Assembly: GCA_021904315.1 (NCBI GenBank)
Contig: CM038908.1
Coordinates: 22,960,501 to 23,024,500 of the forward strand
Direction: 5' to 3'
Source of the DNA: Sphagnum magellanicum
Taxonomy: Eukaryota > Streptophyta > Sphagnopsida > Sphagnales > Sphagnaceae
Length of the DNA stretch: 64,000 nt
Shown: in pieces, positions 11,755-24,300 of the stretch
How positions within the stretch are numbered: the stretch's first letter is position 1
Layout of the letters: every line of letters starts with the position of its first letter
Position numbers and translations under genes: made by a program
The notes under the pieces: model-generated
What the model saw: only the letters and a program-made list of their open reading frames with translations
The model's database searches: none
What the model was told of the DNA's origin: nothing

Positions 11755-13750
11755 CTTGAAAAACTGAATCGTAAAAGATCAGTGGATGGACAAGTTCTTC
11801 AAGAATACAGAAAGTTCATTCAGCTGGAAATCAGAAGACTCTTCTGGGGAAAACTTCTTGTGCATTTATCCTCGTATCCTGCAAAAAAAAAAAACTTTCA
11901 TGAACCCAAAAGAAAGACATCTCTAATTTGTGGCTTTAGTCAAGGTTCACACATTAAGAGGTTAGTATTACCCTAATATGGCATGCTTTGGTACTCTATG
12001 TAATTACAGCTGTATTGTACATTTGACAGCAGCCATAATGGCATGCTCAGGTACTGTACATTGTGGCTAACCTTATTGGGAAGCTCAATCCACAATATGT
12101 CAATCTGACTGTTTGCACATAATGCAATATCGGATTCAACAAACAGATCTGACCTTGGATGAGTTGAGCTATTCAGAAGCAACACAAGAGATGTTCAGGC
12201 CACATCCTACAAGAACTTACATCACAACTTAGTAAACAAAATTGAGAAGCTCGGCAACCAGACATGCAACATCCAATAACAACACCCAAGAACTGAGCAA
12301 CAAGGAGGCAAACATGTATTATCACTCAAGATTTGAATTTGTTACCATTGCAACATCTCTTCAGAGAATCTGGGCAAGTATGAGTGGTAACAACAAAATG
12401 TTCACACAACAACAAGACAAAGACTGGAACAACATTCAGCACTTTTGATTTGCAAACCCCCTTACATGTGTAAACCCAGTAATTCCTCACTGTAGATAGA
12501 TAGCATGGCAATAAAAGGCTTCAATCTAAAGAGATATACAACCAGAATACCAAAAAAAGGCAATTCAAAGCTCTTCAAACATACATGCATACGCACATTC
12601 AGGCATTAGTAAGTGAGCAACAGATTACCAAGAGAAAGAAAAGTCAAGCAAAGTCCAGCAAAGAGAACAGCAGGTCTCAGTCAAGCGCGAGAGAGACTCC
12701 GCAGAGCTTCAGTAGAGAACTGAAAAAGGACATAGTTTTGTCACCATCTTCCCATGTATGAATTCTTCTACGAATTCAGGATCTAGAATACTGGATCTGG
12801 CACCAGAGCTTGGAAAGCGGCCTGCTCCAAACGTCTGGTGTGTTCGGTTTGAAATTCTCTCAAGATACACCTTGCTTTATAAACAAACAGTTTCTTAATT
12901 CGAAAAGAATATACTATTCGCCAGCAACGATCCGTCAACACGCCACCGCGAAACAATGCACCGAGAAACAAAAAACACGTAGCTCTGAAGTCTCTTCGAC
13001 CATGCCGGGAACAACAAACCTTGAAAGCAAGTACTTAAAAGATCTTCCGATCTTTCTTTCTTTCCCCTTGCAGCATCAATAAACCTCCACAAAACGCATC
13101 ATTTCAAAGCCAGCGTTTCTTTCAACGGCGGGAACTCGACACAATATAATGCACAGCTGGGAAAACAAAAACAGAATAAGTTTGTGCAATCCGCTGCCAA
13201 AGTTCTTCTTCCACAAACGCTCGCTCGAGCGCTCGTTGTTATTTGTGTGCGATTCAAAATCAAAAACAGGAGGGAGAGTAACAGGGGGAGCGGCGGGAAG
13301 GAGACACTGTAGCGGCACAGACAGAGAGGAAGGCAGAAAGAAGAGAAACAGCTATTGAGAGATCGACGGAGCGTTTGTTTGCTCGTAAGTACATACCTTC
13401 CGGCTACCGATCGAATAGATTCCGAGCTTTTTTTTCCGCTGCGTCCGGATCGTCCTTCGTCTTCCGCAACAGGTTTGTTCCCTCTCTCTCTCTCTCTCTC
13501 TCTCTCTCCTGTCACGTACAAAAAAAAAGCTCGAAAAGGCGATGGCGCTCGAAGGGACGGGCGGGAAGGGACACTGGGTTTTGCGATGACGCCATAGCCG
13601 CCAGGGTTTGCACTTCTTCTTCGTCTTCTTCTTCTCTGGCACGCCATAGCCACCGCTTTGAAGCCTACGACGCACCAAACGCCACTGGGGGGGGGGGGTC
13701 GGGGACGGGCGGTATACTGCCTACAGCCTTGCTTGCCACCCTAGATATAC
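11755..13750 (-). promoter_or_regulatory. 5' UTR and promoter region of the TOM2A gene
   Basis: A poly-T plus GCAG acceptor (read on the minus strand) lies near 11877, about 120 bases above the start codon, so an intron in the 5' UTR is likely. A good donor, AAG|GTATGT, sits at 13396/13397 and could mark the end of a first non-coding exon. From about 12900 to 13750 the sequence is much more GC-rich than its surroundings and carries a CT dinucleotide run (about 13483-13508) and a G run (about 13687-13698). These are common near plant transcription starts. The long arginine/serine-rich frames here are low-complexity artefacts. The transcription start itself cannot be placed from sequence. Confidence 0.45.
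13480..13509. repeat. CT dinucleotide microsatellite
   Basis: An uninterrupted run of about a dozen CT units lies in the GC-rich region upstream of the TOM2A gene. On the minus strand it reads GA repeats, the kind bound by plant GAGA-binding (BPC) factors. Regulation by them is inference. Confidence 0.8.
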
Positions 13751-16614
13751 GTGCCGTGTTCTAGACCGTCGGATTTTGACTCTCGAGAGCTTAGATGTGA
13801 AGTCGGTGCTTCACTATGTATCTTTTTCTTTCAGGTTTTTTTGTTTAAATTTTTTTTTTGTTTTTTTTAAAGCTTTTATTTTAAAAATTAGTGTGGGGGG
13901 GGTGTGGAACCTCCAAATTTCAATTTTATCCTTGATTGGCCCATCACAAGAAAAATTAGAAAAAATTCATACAAGCTTTGAACAATCCCAAAATAGATAT
14001 ACCTATTGTAGTCTCCTCTTTTTGGGCTCGTTATATAGGACCCCCAAACTCGCCTTCCGCTACAACTAGATCCCACCTCCAAACTCCAAATCTTTGTTTG
14101 TTTGGTTTTTTTTTTTGTTGTTTTCTGTGTGAGGTTAGACATCATGTTAATTTGTGAAAATGTTTCAAGACTGAAATTTTTCAATAATAAATTTGAAGGT
14201 TTCAAATATGCAATTTTTATTTTTATTTTTAGTTTTTGGGTGAGGGTTTTGTTTAGGCATATATTTGAGACATGTGGTGACCTTTATTGGTTGTATCGTG
14301 TTAGTAACCAAAAAATATTCAATTTTTTATTATTCATAGGTAAGTAGAATTGTATCCCGTTTGGAGTTTGGACCTACTTAAGAATTTTTATTTTTATTTT
14401 TTGGGGAAGACCTGAGAATTGAGAGTCTAGAAATGTGAAGAACCAGATTGAGAATTAGTCCATCAAATTTCTAAAAATTTGTTGGACCAAAATTGGAGGT
14501 TCTCCCAATTTCTTCGACCTCCAATTCTTTGCCAGTTCTTACATAAAACTGATACAATAGAGTTATCCGTAAAGTCACCCTGTCTTCACCCTGCCTTTCA
14601 CCCCCCTATCCCCTCTTTGAGTTGTATCCACAAAGCAAGGAAATTTTATTGAATCTCAGTACGAAATGTTGAAACTTATCATTTAATGCACAAAGTTCGA
14701 AAGTAGGTAATTATAGTAGTTGTATAGTTAGGAGCAAAATATATATATGTGTAGCAGCAGGGGAGGCGCTCAAGAAAAAGGAAGGACACCATGAAACTCA
14801 GTTTATCACCAAAATTAGTTTGGTGGAAAAACTAGTTCGGGTCCCAGTTATTTCGTTGTGTAAAATTTTCATTCCCAGTTACGCGTTTGATGTTCTATTA
14901 TTATTGAGAAATTAGGCGCGTGACTTTAAAGGATAAGTCCATTATTCTTTGAAAATTTTCAGAACCAGAGTTTATTTTAATTTTGAAAGTTGTCCAGAAA
15001 AAACTTGGAACTGAAGGAACTGGAGTTTCTGAAGGGCTCCACAACCATAGGTTATAAAAAATCCAAGAATTGTCCGTCAATGGTATCTATGTCTCTAGCA
15101 CAAAACAGAAACCCTTTTAATTCCTTAAGGTGTAATATCCAAAGTTCAACTTTCTTCAAAAAAATATTTTAAATGAATGATAGTACAACTTTCTTCAAAA
15201 AAAAAATTAAAAATGAATGATAGTATATAATGTCCAAAATTCAACCTTTTTCCAAAAAAATTGAAAGAATGAATAAATTATTGTCCCTTTAAATAAGTAG
15301 ACATGAATCTAATCTCCAAAATTCAACTTTCTTCAAGAAAAAGATAACAATCCTTTCTTCAAAGTAGACAAGAGTACATTGTCCAAAATTTGAATTTTTC
15401 CAGTTGATGTTTTTTTTTTTGAAGAAAAAGGGACAACAATTCTTTCAAGGTAGACAATAAATTTTACAACCAAAAATACATAATGATCTCAATGGACATG
15501 CATAATGTATTTTCAATGCTCCTTACAAGACACAATTCTCTCACCAACTTGAAGTAAGAGGTTTTAGGTGAGGAATTTCCCATAAGCTAATCTGAGTCAT
15601 CTTGACCACCATTGTTGTCCTCCTTGTTGTCGTGCATGAAAAGTTTGTGTAAGTGTATCTAGGCCGTCAATGCCTTCCACACTGTACCTCGGGCTCCACC
15701 CTTGTTACAAGGTGGAAGGCACTGCTAGCAACACCTTCCCCTATACAAAACACACCCACAACTGACTTCAGCGTCAGCTCTGATCATCAACTCAGCTCCC
15801 CCACTAAGAGTACATACAGATGAGCCTACATAATCTGTGAAAATATTCAACCAAGAATTGGACAAAAAATCTTGTAGGTTCTTGAATTCCACAAAACTTG
15901 CAAACCTTCGCTGCCACCTGTAGAATATTCAAAGAGATTGAAGGGAAATCACCACCAATTTTAAGTTTTTGCAGTGGGATGAGTTTGAAGTTTTAAACTG
16001 CAAAACTTCAAATTGGTGGTATTTTTCTCTGCGATCCTCAGATGGGTACATGGATATCTAAAATCTCAAAGTACCACATGTATCTTGATGCCTTTATTTT
16101 TGCACATGAACTATTGCCAAATTGAAAGGATTCAGGAGTAGAGGCGGAGATATCCATGATCCATCACCCATCAGAAGCTTGAAGCACATCACCCAAGAGC
16201 GCACTCAAATTCAGTTAGGCCCATGTTGCTCAAAAATTTGTGAGAGAATATGGAGAGACATTCAGCTGTTGGACATACAACCTCAGAATGTGGTGCCTCC
16301 AACTTCAGTTGGTGGAGCTTTACCTCCACCCAATGTGTGTATTAGTTCTTTGACAGCCAATTATGATATTTGAGGTTCCAGATCAATCAACTTTGATATG
16401 GAAAATGTATTAATTTCCAACTACAGTTGATGAACAAGAAGCAAATGATTTTTTAAGTTTGGAAAAGCAGACCAGGATTCTGATCACATCCTAGTTGTAT
16501 GTTTCCATATGCTGAAGCGCAGGTTGAGATATTGTGAAGCATCAGACATGTATGCACTGGTGTTAACACTAAAAAAGGGAAGAGATCCACAGATTCTGAC
16601 AAATTGAGCCCTCC
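13751..16614. other. AT-rich interval, no gene recognised
   Basis: No recognisable coding region. Between about 15130 and 15420 a motif (TCCAAAATTCAACTTTCTTC plus a poly-A stretch and GAATGA) recurs several times at uneven spacing, a decayed minisatellite. From about 15550 to 16614 composition is closer to transcribed sequence, and part of it is probably the 3' UTR of the minus-strand RNase III-like gene. An open frame at 16122-16373 (+) has no family resemblance and is not called. Confidence 0.4.
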
Positions 16615-18444
16615 TCATGCTGCTCCAAAAAGGTCTATCCACTTTGTGAGAGCCTTCTCAGCAGCATCACGCTTCGCCAGTTTCTGTGACTTCCCAATAC
16701 CCGTTGCCATGCGAATGCCCTTCACATAAACTCTTATCCTGTAAGCTTCAAGTGCAGTATGTTTGTTGTCGATTCCTATCAATCTGCCAATAAATCCAGG
16801 AACTTAGTACTATAGCTCCATCACAATAACTGCAAGGGCTTCATAAAGAAAGCAAGGTGTCTTGCAACAGACAAGTTCTATTGGATTGCAACTGAGAGGG
16901 ATTGCCAACTGAACTTTGCAAGTCTTATAGGAGAATGAACCTTGATTGGTTTAGGGTTGCAGAAATAAAGAGAGTCTGAGAGAGCAAAGAAACTAAAATG
17001 GGGTCCCTCACTTGTATTCTGGTTTGACTTGGAAGGCCAGTTCACTTTGCTCTTTCAAAGCAGCCACTGGGTTTCTAATGGGATCAGCCAAAAGCAGGAG
17101 CGGAAGTAGCCTGGATTCCACACACCACATTGCACTATCTGGACCCTGTGGCACACAAATAAATTCCAGTGAGCTCTGCTTCCAACTAGAGTTCTGAAAT
17201 AGAAAGTTCAGAGAAATGAGAGAGAAAATCTTCATCCATTACCTTCTCAATATATATGCCACCTATGTACGCTTCAAGTGTATCTGCAAAAGCTTTAGTC
17301 TGAAACCAACCATGACTGCCTGTCAGTAGTAGTAATAGTAATATAGGGGTTGAAAAGTTTGTTTTACAATTTCAGTGCCAGGAGAATTTCTTTTGCAAGG
17401 AGCTGGGAGTGCTTGAAACTTGAAAACCAGTCTCCCACACACACCTGATCTTTGAATGAATTCGACGTCAATTTTGGAGATGTCCACAGCACAGGCTCAC
17501 ACAACACCATCTCTCCAAGACCCAATAATGAGGACCAGACCTGAGCTAGATTGTGGTTGCAAACCTGCAATACTTCACCATTCTTTAGTCAAAACATCAA
17601 CCACCCATCTTCCCACTATATGTTTATGCATTCAAGTCTTCCCCATTGCTCTAACACAAGCCCCAAACCTTAAACCTCTAACACGGCCCTAAACAGAGAA
17701 GGATATGTTTGCCAGAGCAAAAGACAGCAAAGATGCATACAAGGAGAATGGAAATGACATAAGGATTATAGGCACAAGATGGGGCAAGTCCAAAGTTTAC
17801 CAATTGAGATCTCCTTTCTGTAATTATGCCCTGCAAACCAAAGCTCTATATCAGCACTTCTTATCAGCTAATGAGTTGCACACATTCAATTCTGTACATA
17901 TCTTTTGTCCTACTTTGCAAAGGTGGAAACATTTTCTGCAGCTCTGGTTTTTGTCATAAGGCTTACATTTTATTGGGTGAGGTGTTAAGATGTTGCTTAC
18001 AGTAGACAGAAATGGGTGCTGACGGATGAGATGGAGGGAGGTAGCAAGGTTGAGCACTGTGTCTCCAACCAGTGCAAGTTGTGATCTAGCCTGCATAATG
18101 CAATATGTCACTTACTTCCTCAATGTCATCTTTTGCCATGTAGAAAGAAACAAAGAGTGAGTCAAAAGAGGAAACACAGAAGTCCACTTGAAGGGCTTAG
18201 GGTTTAGGCAACATGTCATTGTTAGCATAGATAGAAAAGTCGTCTATCCCTGAGTTTCAATAAGCACTTTAGAGCTGGGCATTTCTACCTCTCCATGTGC
18301 ATCAGCAAAAGTCAACAAATTGTTGAGCTCCATTTCATCGGCCTGTTGTTTTATTTCACTGAACCCAAAATATGAAAGAGGCTTGATGACCTTCCTATCC
18401 CTTATGGAAGCAGGCATCTTGGAGAGATAGTAGCTCTTGTGGAC
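16615..18444 (-). CDS. RNase III-like protein with dsRNA-binding domain (C-terminal exons)
   Basis: Seven exons join in phase: 18289-18444, 18001-18090, 17801-17830, 17445-17564, 17243-17299, 17012-17145 and 16615-16783, giving about 250 residues. The RNase III fold is recognisable from ARSQLALVGDTVLNLA (family ERLEFLGDAVLDL), HPFLST, ITERRSQLVCNHNLA (family LTRLRSALVNNE.LA) and FADTLEAYIGGIYIE (family LADTLEALIGAIYLD). A dsRNA-binding domain follows, from NPVAALKEQ to GIGKSQKLAKRDAAEKAL. In the signature helix the two glutamates expected before the aspartate are replaced (Ser and Ala), while the later D..E pair is kept. The enzyme is therefore probably impaired or non-catalytic, as I recall for Arabidopsis NFD2. 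Candidate N-terminal exons lie upstream. Plant RNase III-like proteins process rRNA, organelle RNA or small-RNA precursors; which applies here is unknown. Confidence 0.8.
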
Positions 18445-18559
18445 CTGCCCCAAACTAGAGAATAGTCACAAGCAGACACAACCACTCTTCATAAACATAT
18501 TTCACAAAATATGTTTGAAACAGTGACAGGAATATCACTTTGACTGACAATCCAAGGAG

Positions 18560-19966
18560 AACTAAAGGGTAGCATGTTGATGCAGACCAGTATTCGTAGG
18601 AGAAGCTCTCGGGAACAAAGCCGGCACCCCAACTTTTCGGATAGCATCTGTCATTTCATGCCATCCCTGTGTAAGTTTCTTTCTTTAGTGTCAAAGCTTG
18701 TAACTCTGTTGTATGAGCATGTGCAATATCTTGTTCAATTCCAAAGGCATGCTTGCCACTCCCTATTGTATCAAGAAACCTAAGCAATCATGATGAAGTT
18801 CACTGAAATCATTTCATTATTATTCCATTGAAAGATTTATGAACTGTATAACAATTCAGCAAGATAACAGAGGGGCAAAAACAAGAACAGAATTCCTGAG
18901 TGCAAATTTTGTGAGAAACAGAATCCAGCTAGAAAGGTGGGGAAGAACCTCAAGATGAAATTCAAATCTTTTGGGAAGTGGCAGCACATCCTGGATTGAA
19001 TCTGGCAAATGCCACCATCTCTCCTGCTGGGGATGCATTTGAGGCCGTAAAGGCATACCCAAGCCCTCATAGCTTCCACCACAACCACCACCACTCCTTG
19101 CATCATGATCCCTTCCATCTTCAGCAAAATCACGCACGTTGCTACTACTATTCACCTTTAGTTTGTGGTCTGGGTCCAGAAATTCGTTGTCATGGTTTGT
19201 CTCCCTTCCACTGCTGATGAATCCATTCACTGCCTTCAACATTTGTCTCCTCCTCTGCGTTTTTGAGCTCACATCCACTTCTGTGCCAACCCCATCCCAC
19301 ACCTCACCTTACATCCTCTGCACAATTCTCCCAAAAAAACCAAGCAACAACAACAAACCTAGATCATTTCCACAGAATCTTAGAGAATTCATGGCAGCCT
19401 TTTCCACAGAATCTTAGAGCACTCATGGAAACCTTCTCCTTGGAATCTTAGAGCATTCATGCCAACCTTTTCAATAGAATCTTAGAGCATTCGTGGCAAC
19501 CCTTTCCATAGAGTCTTGGGAGCATTCATACCAATATTTTCCATAAGAATCTAGACAATTCATGGCAACCTTCTTCCAAGTAATTTTAGGTCCAACTCAA
19601 CACTGGGTTCTAATTCGACACTCACTCTCTCTTGATTAGCAGACCATGGCATAAATTATTTCATGCTCTTCTTCTTCTTCTTCTTCTTCTACAAAAAAAA
19701 ACATCAACACAGAGAGTACAGAACCCATACCAGTAAAGGTAATCAATTCCGGGCTCCAACTTGTTCTCGAAAAGCTCAAAGATGTGTGGAACTTGCAGGA
19801 GACCGATGTGGTGTTGTTGTGCAAACCATAAGTGAAAGGACAGCTTCTGAGAGAGCATTGCCAATTGCAGTAACACCCAACCATCGTCGCAGCGATCAAG
19901 CAATTCACACAATTCTCCCAGGATTGGATCGATGGCAAAAACCACCCACCATCTACAAAAAGCCAC
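18560..19966 (-). CDS. possible upstream exons of the RNase III-like gene
   Basis: Three minus-strand segments look coding but could not be joined with confidence. The first, about 19733-19966, contains HIFELFENKLEPGIDYLYW before a TG|GTATGG donor; its first ATG is at 19858. The second, about 18949-19300, contains SSKTQRRRQMLKAVNGFIS and ends PKRFEFHLE before a GT. The third, about 18575-18684, begins after TTACACAG with GWHEMTDAIRKVGVPALFPR. I recognise none of these as a family. They could be the N-terminus of the RNase III-like protein or a separate gene. The phase from the third segment into the exon at 18444 does not close with an ordinary donor. Confidence 0.35.
19366..19572. repeat. 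minisatellite, about six units of 34-36 bp
   Basis: The unit is TTTTCCACAGAATCTTAGAG followed by CATTCATGGCAACC. It recurs about six times with increasing decay from left to right. It falls between two candidate exons of the gene on the minus strand, so it is probably intronic. Confidence 0.85.
19664..19690. repeat. TTC trinucleotide microsatellite
   Basis: About eight TTC units in a row, followed by a short poly-A. On the minus strand it reads as a glutamate or arginine run, which is unlikely to be real protein. Confidence 0.85.
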
Positions 19967-20004
19967 GGTTGCAATTCAAGTGTTGTGATATTATCACAGT
20001 TGCT

Positions 20005-20125
20005 AAAACCCTAAACCCTAAACCCTAAATACAAAACCCCCTCCCCAAACCCTAATAATAATTGCCCTAGAGAACAACAATTTTAACCCTAGGATTTATT
20101 GTGTCATAAACCCTAGCCCTAATTT
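20005..20125. promoter_or_regulatory. telobox cluster / short telomere-type repeat
   Basis: Three perfect CCCTAAA units (AAACCCTAAACCC... at 20006-20029) are followed by separate telobox-like copies at about 20047-20056, 20087-20093 and 20106-20122. AAACCCTAA elements are common near the transcription starts of plant growth and translation genes, and also match the plant telomere sequence. The cluster lies just above the most upstream candidate exon of the minus-strand gene, so a promoter role is likely. An old telomere-repeat insertion is the alternative. Confidence 0.65.
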
Positions 20126-23100
20126 AGTAGGAACAACATTTGATGCAAACTTGCCCAAACTTTATGACCAAAAAAAAAATTGGAATAACAAAGAAGAAAG
20201 GAAAATGGAGGAAAAGGATGTGGTCCTTAGTTACATTGGCAACTTTGACAATAATTATATCATTTTTAGAAATGTTGAAAATTTCAAAACTTGTGTTTTT
20301 TGAATAACAAAAGTTCATCAAGGAAAATATTGAATCTTTAAGAATATTTTGTTTGATGAAATGAAATTTTTAAAATTAATTAATTAATTAATTGGCACAC
20401 ATGTGCAAAATTTCCCAAGGTATTGCACCATTTAAAATATCAATCATGGGAATGGACTAATAAGATTCCACAAAGGGTGGAAGGCAAAAGGTTGTTGACC
20501 TTATTATGTCTTGTGTGAACTAGCACCTTAATTCATCCCTACAAATAAAGGATGAATGACATGACCATCTCAAGATGAATGAGGAAATAGACTAAATAGA
20601 TGATGCACCTTAGGTTAGGTGTAATTAAAATCTCAATTGTTTGATTAGCTTAAGTGAAATTACCTAAGGCCATCCACCATAGGGATTTTTGTAAAAGAAA
20701 ATTTGTGATTTTTAAATTTATGTCATTTTATTTCTAGATTTTTGCCATTACCTTGATGTTGCATGGTTACAATGTTGCTATTTTGAGCTCTACCATTGCT
20801 CAAGATGTAACCAAACTCTACCATTGTCCAACCATAGTCATGTTTGCCATTGTTTGTTCAAGCTCTACCATTATAATGTTTTATAGCATTATTTTCAACG
20901 AACTATACAATTTTTAATATTATCTAGCATACCTTTAATTGTTGTCAATTTATTTCCAACAATGCTAGAGCTTTCTATAAAGGGAATGTAAACTCAATTC
21001 CAATTAAATATTAACATCTGCAAAGCATGAGGGGAGCTTAAGGTTTGAAAGTTGTGTTTCACCAATTTTTCATTTTAGTTGATGGGCAAGTTCATGGAGT
21101 AGCCAAAGAGAGATGGCATCATTGTAAGGCAATCATAATTCTCAACACATCATCTAAATGCAATATCAAAGTACCAAAAATACCTAGGTGGGTTTGACAC
21201 ATAAGTGTTGAATAATTTATTTATTTTAAAATTTAAGATTCATTGTGTAAGTTTTTTATTTTGAATTTTTCAGCATACTACTAAAAATTTACATATTAAA
21301 TTCTAACTCAAATTTAGAGTTAACTTATTTTCATTGTGATTAATGTAGTCACAATTAATGTGATTATTTGTACCAGGTCAAAGTTCAAGTCCAAATTCTT
21401 GCAATATAAAATTTTGGAACTGTCAATAACAAGGCAAAGAGTTTTCAAAAACTTCAGCAAAATAAAAAATAATTTAATTTATGCAAAGTTGCCTATGTAT
21501 TATGATAAAAAAAATTTGCAAGTTTTAAGAGTTGCCACTTCAATCTTAGGGTGGTTGCAAGGTAAGGTGATTCATCAATGTTAAATAGGAATTATCTTAT
21601 GATTAATGAGTTTTAAAACTCCATATGAAAAAATTTCAACTAGAAAATGTTTAATACATATTTTAAAAGAAACAAATCGAAACATGTTCAAAAATGATTA
21701 TGATATGGATTTTAAAATATGACCCATTTCAAGTCATTATAAAATCCATAACTTCTTTTGGATAAAGGGTTTTAGCAAACTTTTTACATCTATGTTATTT
21801 TTAATATAATATATCATATGGTGAACTCAATAAGATATCCCAAATAAGAACCATACACAAAAATGCATTTATATAAATGCACCATAGTTTGCAAAAAACT
21901 ACATTGTGATAGAAAAAATGAACCATCCTACCTTGCAACCTATTAATGTCAAGCTTGGTTGACATGAGATTTTACACAAGAATGTTAAATTTTACAACAA
22001 CTAACTATTGGACCAAGTACAAAGTTTTAATTATAGACTAAATGTCCAATTAAAGACCATCCACTCCTAACATACTAATTATAAAATTTGTTGCAAAACA
22101 AGTTGTTTCCATAAAAGTTGGTTTATCACATTGAATTGTGTAAACTTGTATAAAAACAATGAAAATTAGATTTTACGAGATCTTCAATTCATATGAAGAA
22201 AAGACTAAGACATGAAATTACTACCATAATATGTTAATGGTCGCAACACAAATTAAATTATTTTTAATTTTGTCAATTTTTTCAAAAAAAAACTTCTTAT
22301 GCTAAATAATTCAAAATGTATCATTAGACTCAAAACTTGGCCCTCTTCAATATAATAAAAATTCATTAGGATAATCAAACCAAGAAGACAACTAAAATAT
22401 TTTGTTAGTGAAAATAATTTTATTATATTTACTCTATACATGTCAAAATCCTCAAAATCAAAACTAAAATGCCCAAAATGTGTTAATTATTCAGTAGGTT
22501 ACTATCGAACCTACCAAGGTATTACAACATATGCAAACAAATGTTATAACATTCATGCTATCAACTTTCACAATGTACCTTTTAAAATGGCAAAGCTCAT
22601 ATTTGGAAACATTTTCATACATAACTTGAATACAAAGCATTAATTCTTAGTCACTTTCTTGTTTGATTTTTACCTTCATTTGTATGTACACATGATTATT
22701 CCAATTCATCATCACATCTATCACTATAAGATTTTGCATACCAAATGGTTTGTGCCTTTTATGTTAAAGGTTAAAATTGACACATGTACCTAACATGAGT
22801 ACATAAGTTTTCAATGGTTAGGTAAGCATTGGCCTATGACCTTAGGTGACACAAAAATGTAAAAAATCATGACTTTTTTGTCCAAAGGGTGTGGCTTCAA
22901 ACCTTGCATTGAACATCATAAATCAAATGGACATAAATAGATAAATATATGCAATTATCTAGATCAAATGCAACAACAAAATAAGCATTCTTGGTTTTAA
23001 ATAAAATTGTTCAAATATGTCGTTTCTCGATGGCATTGGAAATAATTTCTTTTTAAAAAAATCATTTAATATCACAAATGCACTAAATGATTATACTAAA

Positions 23101-24300
23101 AATTATAAATCATTTAATAATATGTTACATAACCATTAGCCCAAAGGATATTTTATTATGAAATGAAAATTTGAAGGTTATTAAATTATTTGACAAACAT
23201 GGCTTGAAGCTACTAAGGTATTTTAGTACATATTTTGATTGAACAATTGATTTCATGCACTAATAACATAACACAACACCATGAGATGCAACAACCTACA
23301 AAAGCAAGGCAAATGAAAAAATACAAGTACCTCAAAAAAAAGAAAACATATCACATCACCATGAATATAAACATAACTAGAATAAGGGTGCTATTTAAAA
23401 CACAACTTACAAAAGGAAAACATTGTCACTAGCAACACAATGAACAATAGAAAGGGAAAATAAATTCACAAATATCCACAAGCAAAAACACAAGCAAAGA
23501 AGGAAGAACATCATTGGGAGTAGTCCTATGAACAAAAACACAAGTAAGGAGATAAAACACCAATATGAACAATGCCACAAGCAAAAGCATGAACACAAAA
23601 TACCATTACAAATAATGACATGAAAAAAAAAAAAAAAAAAAAAAAGGAAAACACAAATAATTAGCAGATGAAATGGTGCCATGAATAATAACACAAATAA
23701 AAGTTCAAGGATAGCACCGCTATAGACAACACCATGACAAAAAGAAAATCAAAATTCAAAGCAAATTAAATAAATAAACTAAATTAAACAAGTTCCAAAA
23801 AAATCACAAACAAAAACTCAAAGTTGGGTCCTATCCACAATGACTAAATTTTTATTCAACTTAAAAGTTGTTGTTTACAAGAGAAGTACTTCACTTTGAT
23901 TAGTTGTCACCCTAAACCTTAACCTTAGACACAAAACTCTAACCCTATTAAACACAAACCCTATTCCTATGTAGTTTTATTATATATCATGTAACCTAGT
24001 TACAAATTTAAACCAACAATTAAAATTTGAACTTGCCTAAAATTTAAGTGATGCATGTTGTGATGTACCCTTACATTTGTCAAATGTTATTGGGGATGAA
24101 AAAACTTGTCAATTCCCAAATTTGCAAAAAAATGCCAACTTACAATGCATTTCTTAGGCTTCAAGAAATATTCAAGATCAATAACTTTAGGATAAGGCTA
24201 ATATACATTCACAACTAGGAGAAGGTGTGAATCAACTTGCATAAACTAAGAAAGAAGACAATTGATGCATGTTGGAACTAAAATGGTGCATGGATGAACC
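20126..24300. other. AT-rich interval, no gene recognised
   Basis: No coding region with family resemblance or splice structure. Between about 23400 and 23700 the sequence is A-rich with recurring ACACAAGCAAA-like words and a run of more than 20 A near 23624. Around 23905-23965 degenerate CCCTAAA-like words recur. The rest looks like long-decayed transposon DNA. Confidence 0.4.

Noticed and set aside
13099-13764. Long Arg/Ser-rich open frames on both strands near 13.1-13.8 kb
   Set aside because: They run through a CT microsatellite, homopolymers and a GC-rich promoter-like tract. The frames overlap on both strands and resemble no protein family.
16122-16373. 83-aa plus-strand frame
   Set aside because: No recognisable family and no splice context. 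It lies in the probable 3' UTR of the minus-strand gene.
18080-18180. A 25-base GTAAGT...GCAG stretch that looks like a tiny intron before the RNase III signature
   Set aside because: Far too short for a plant intron. The upstream exon 18289-18444 joins the same acceptor in phase with a normal-length intron.
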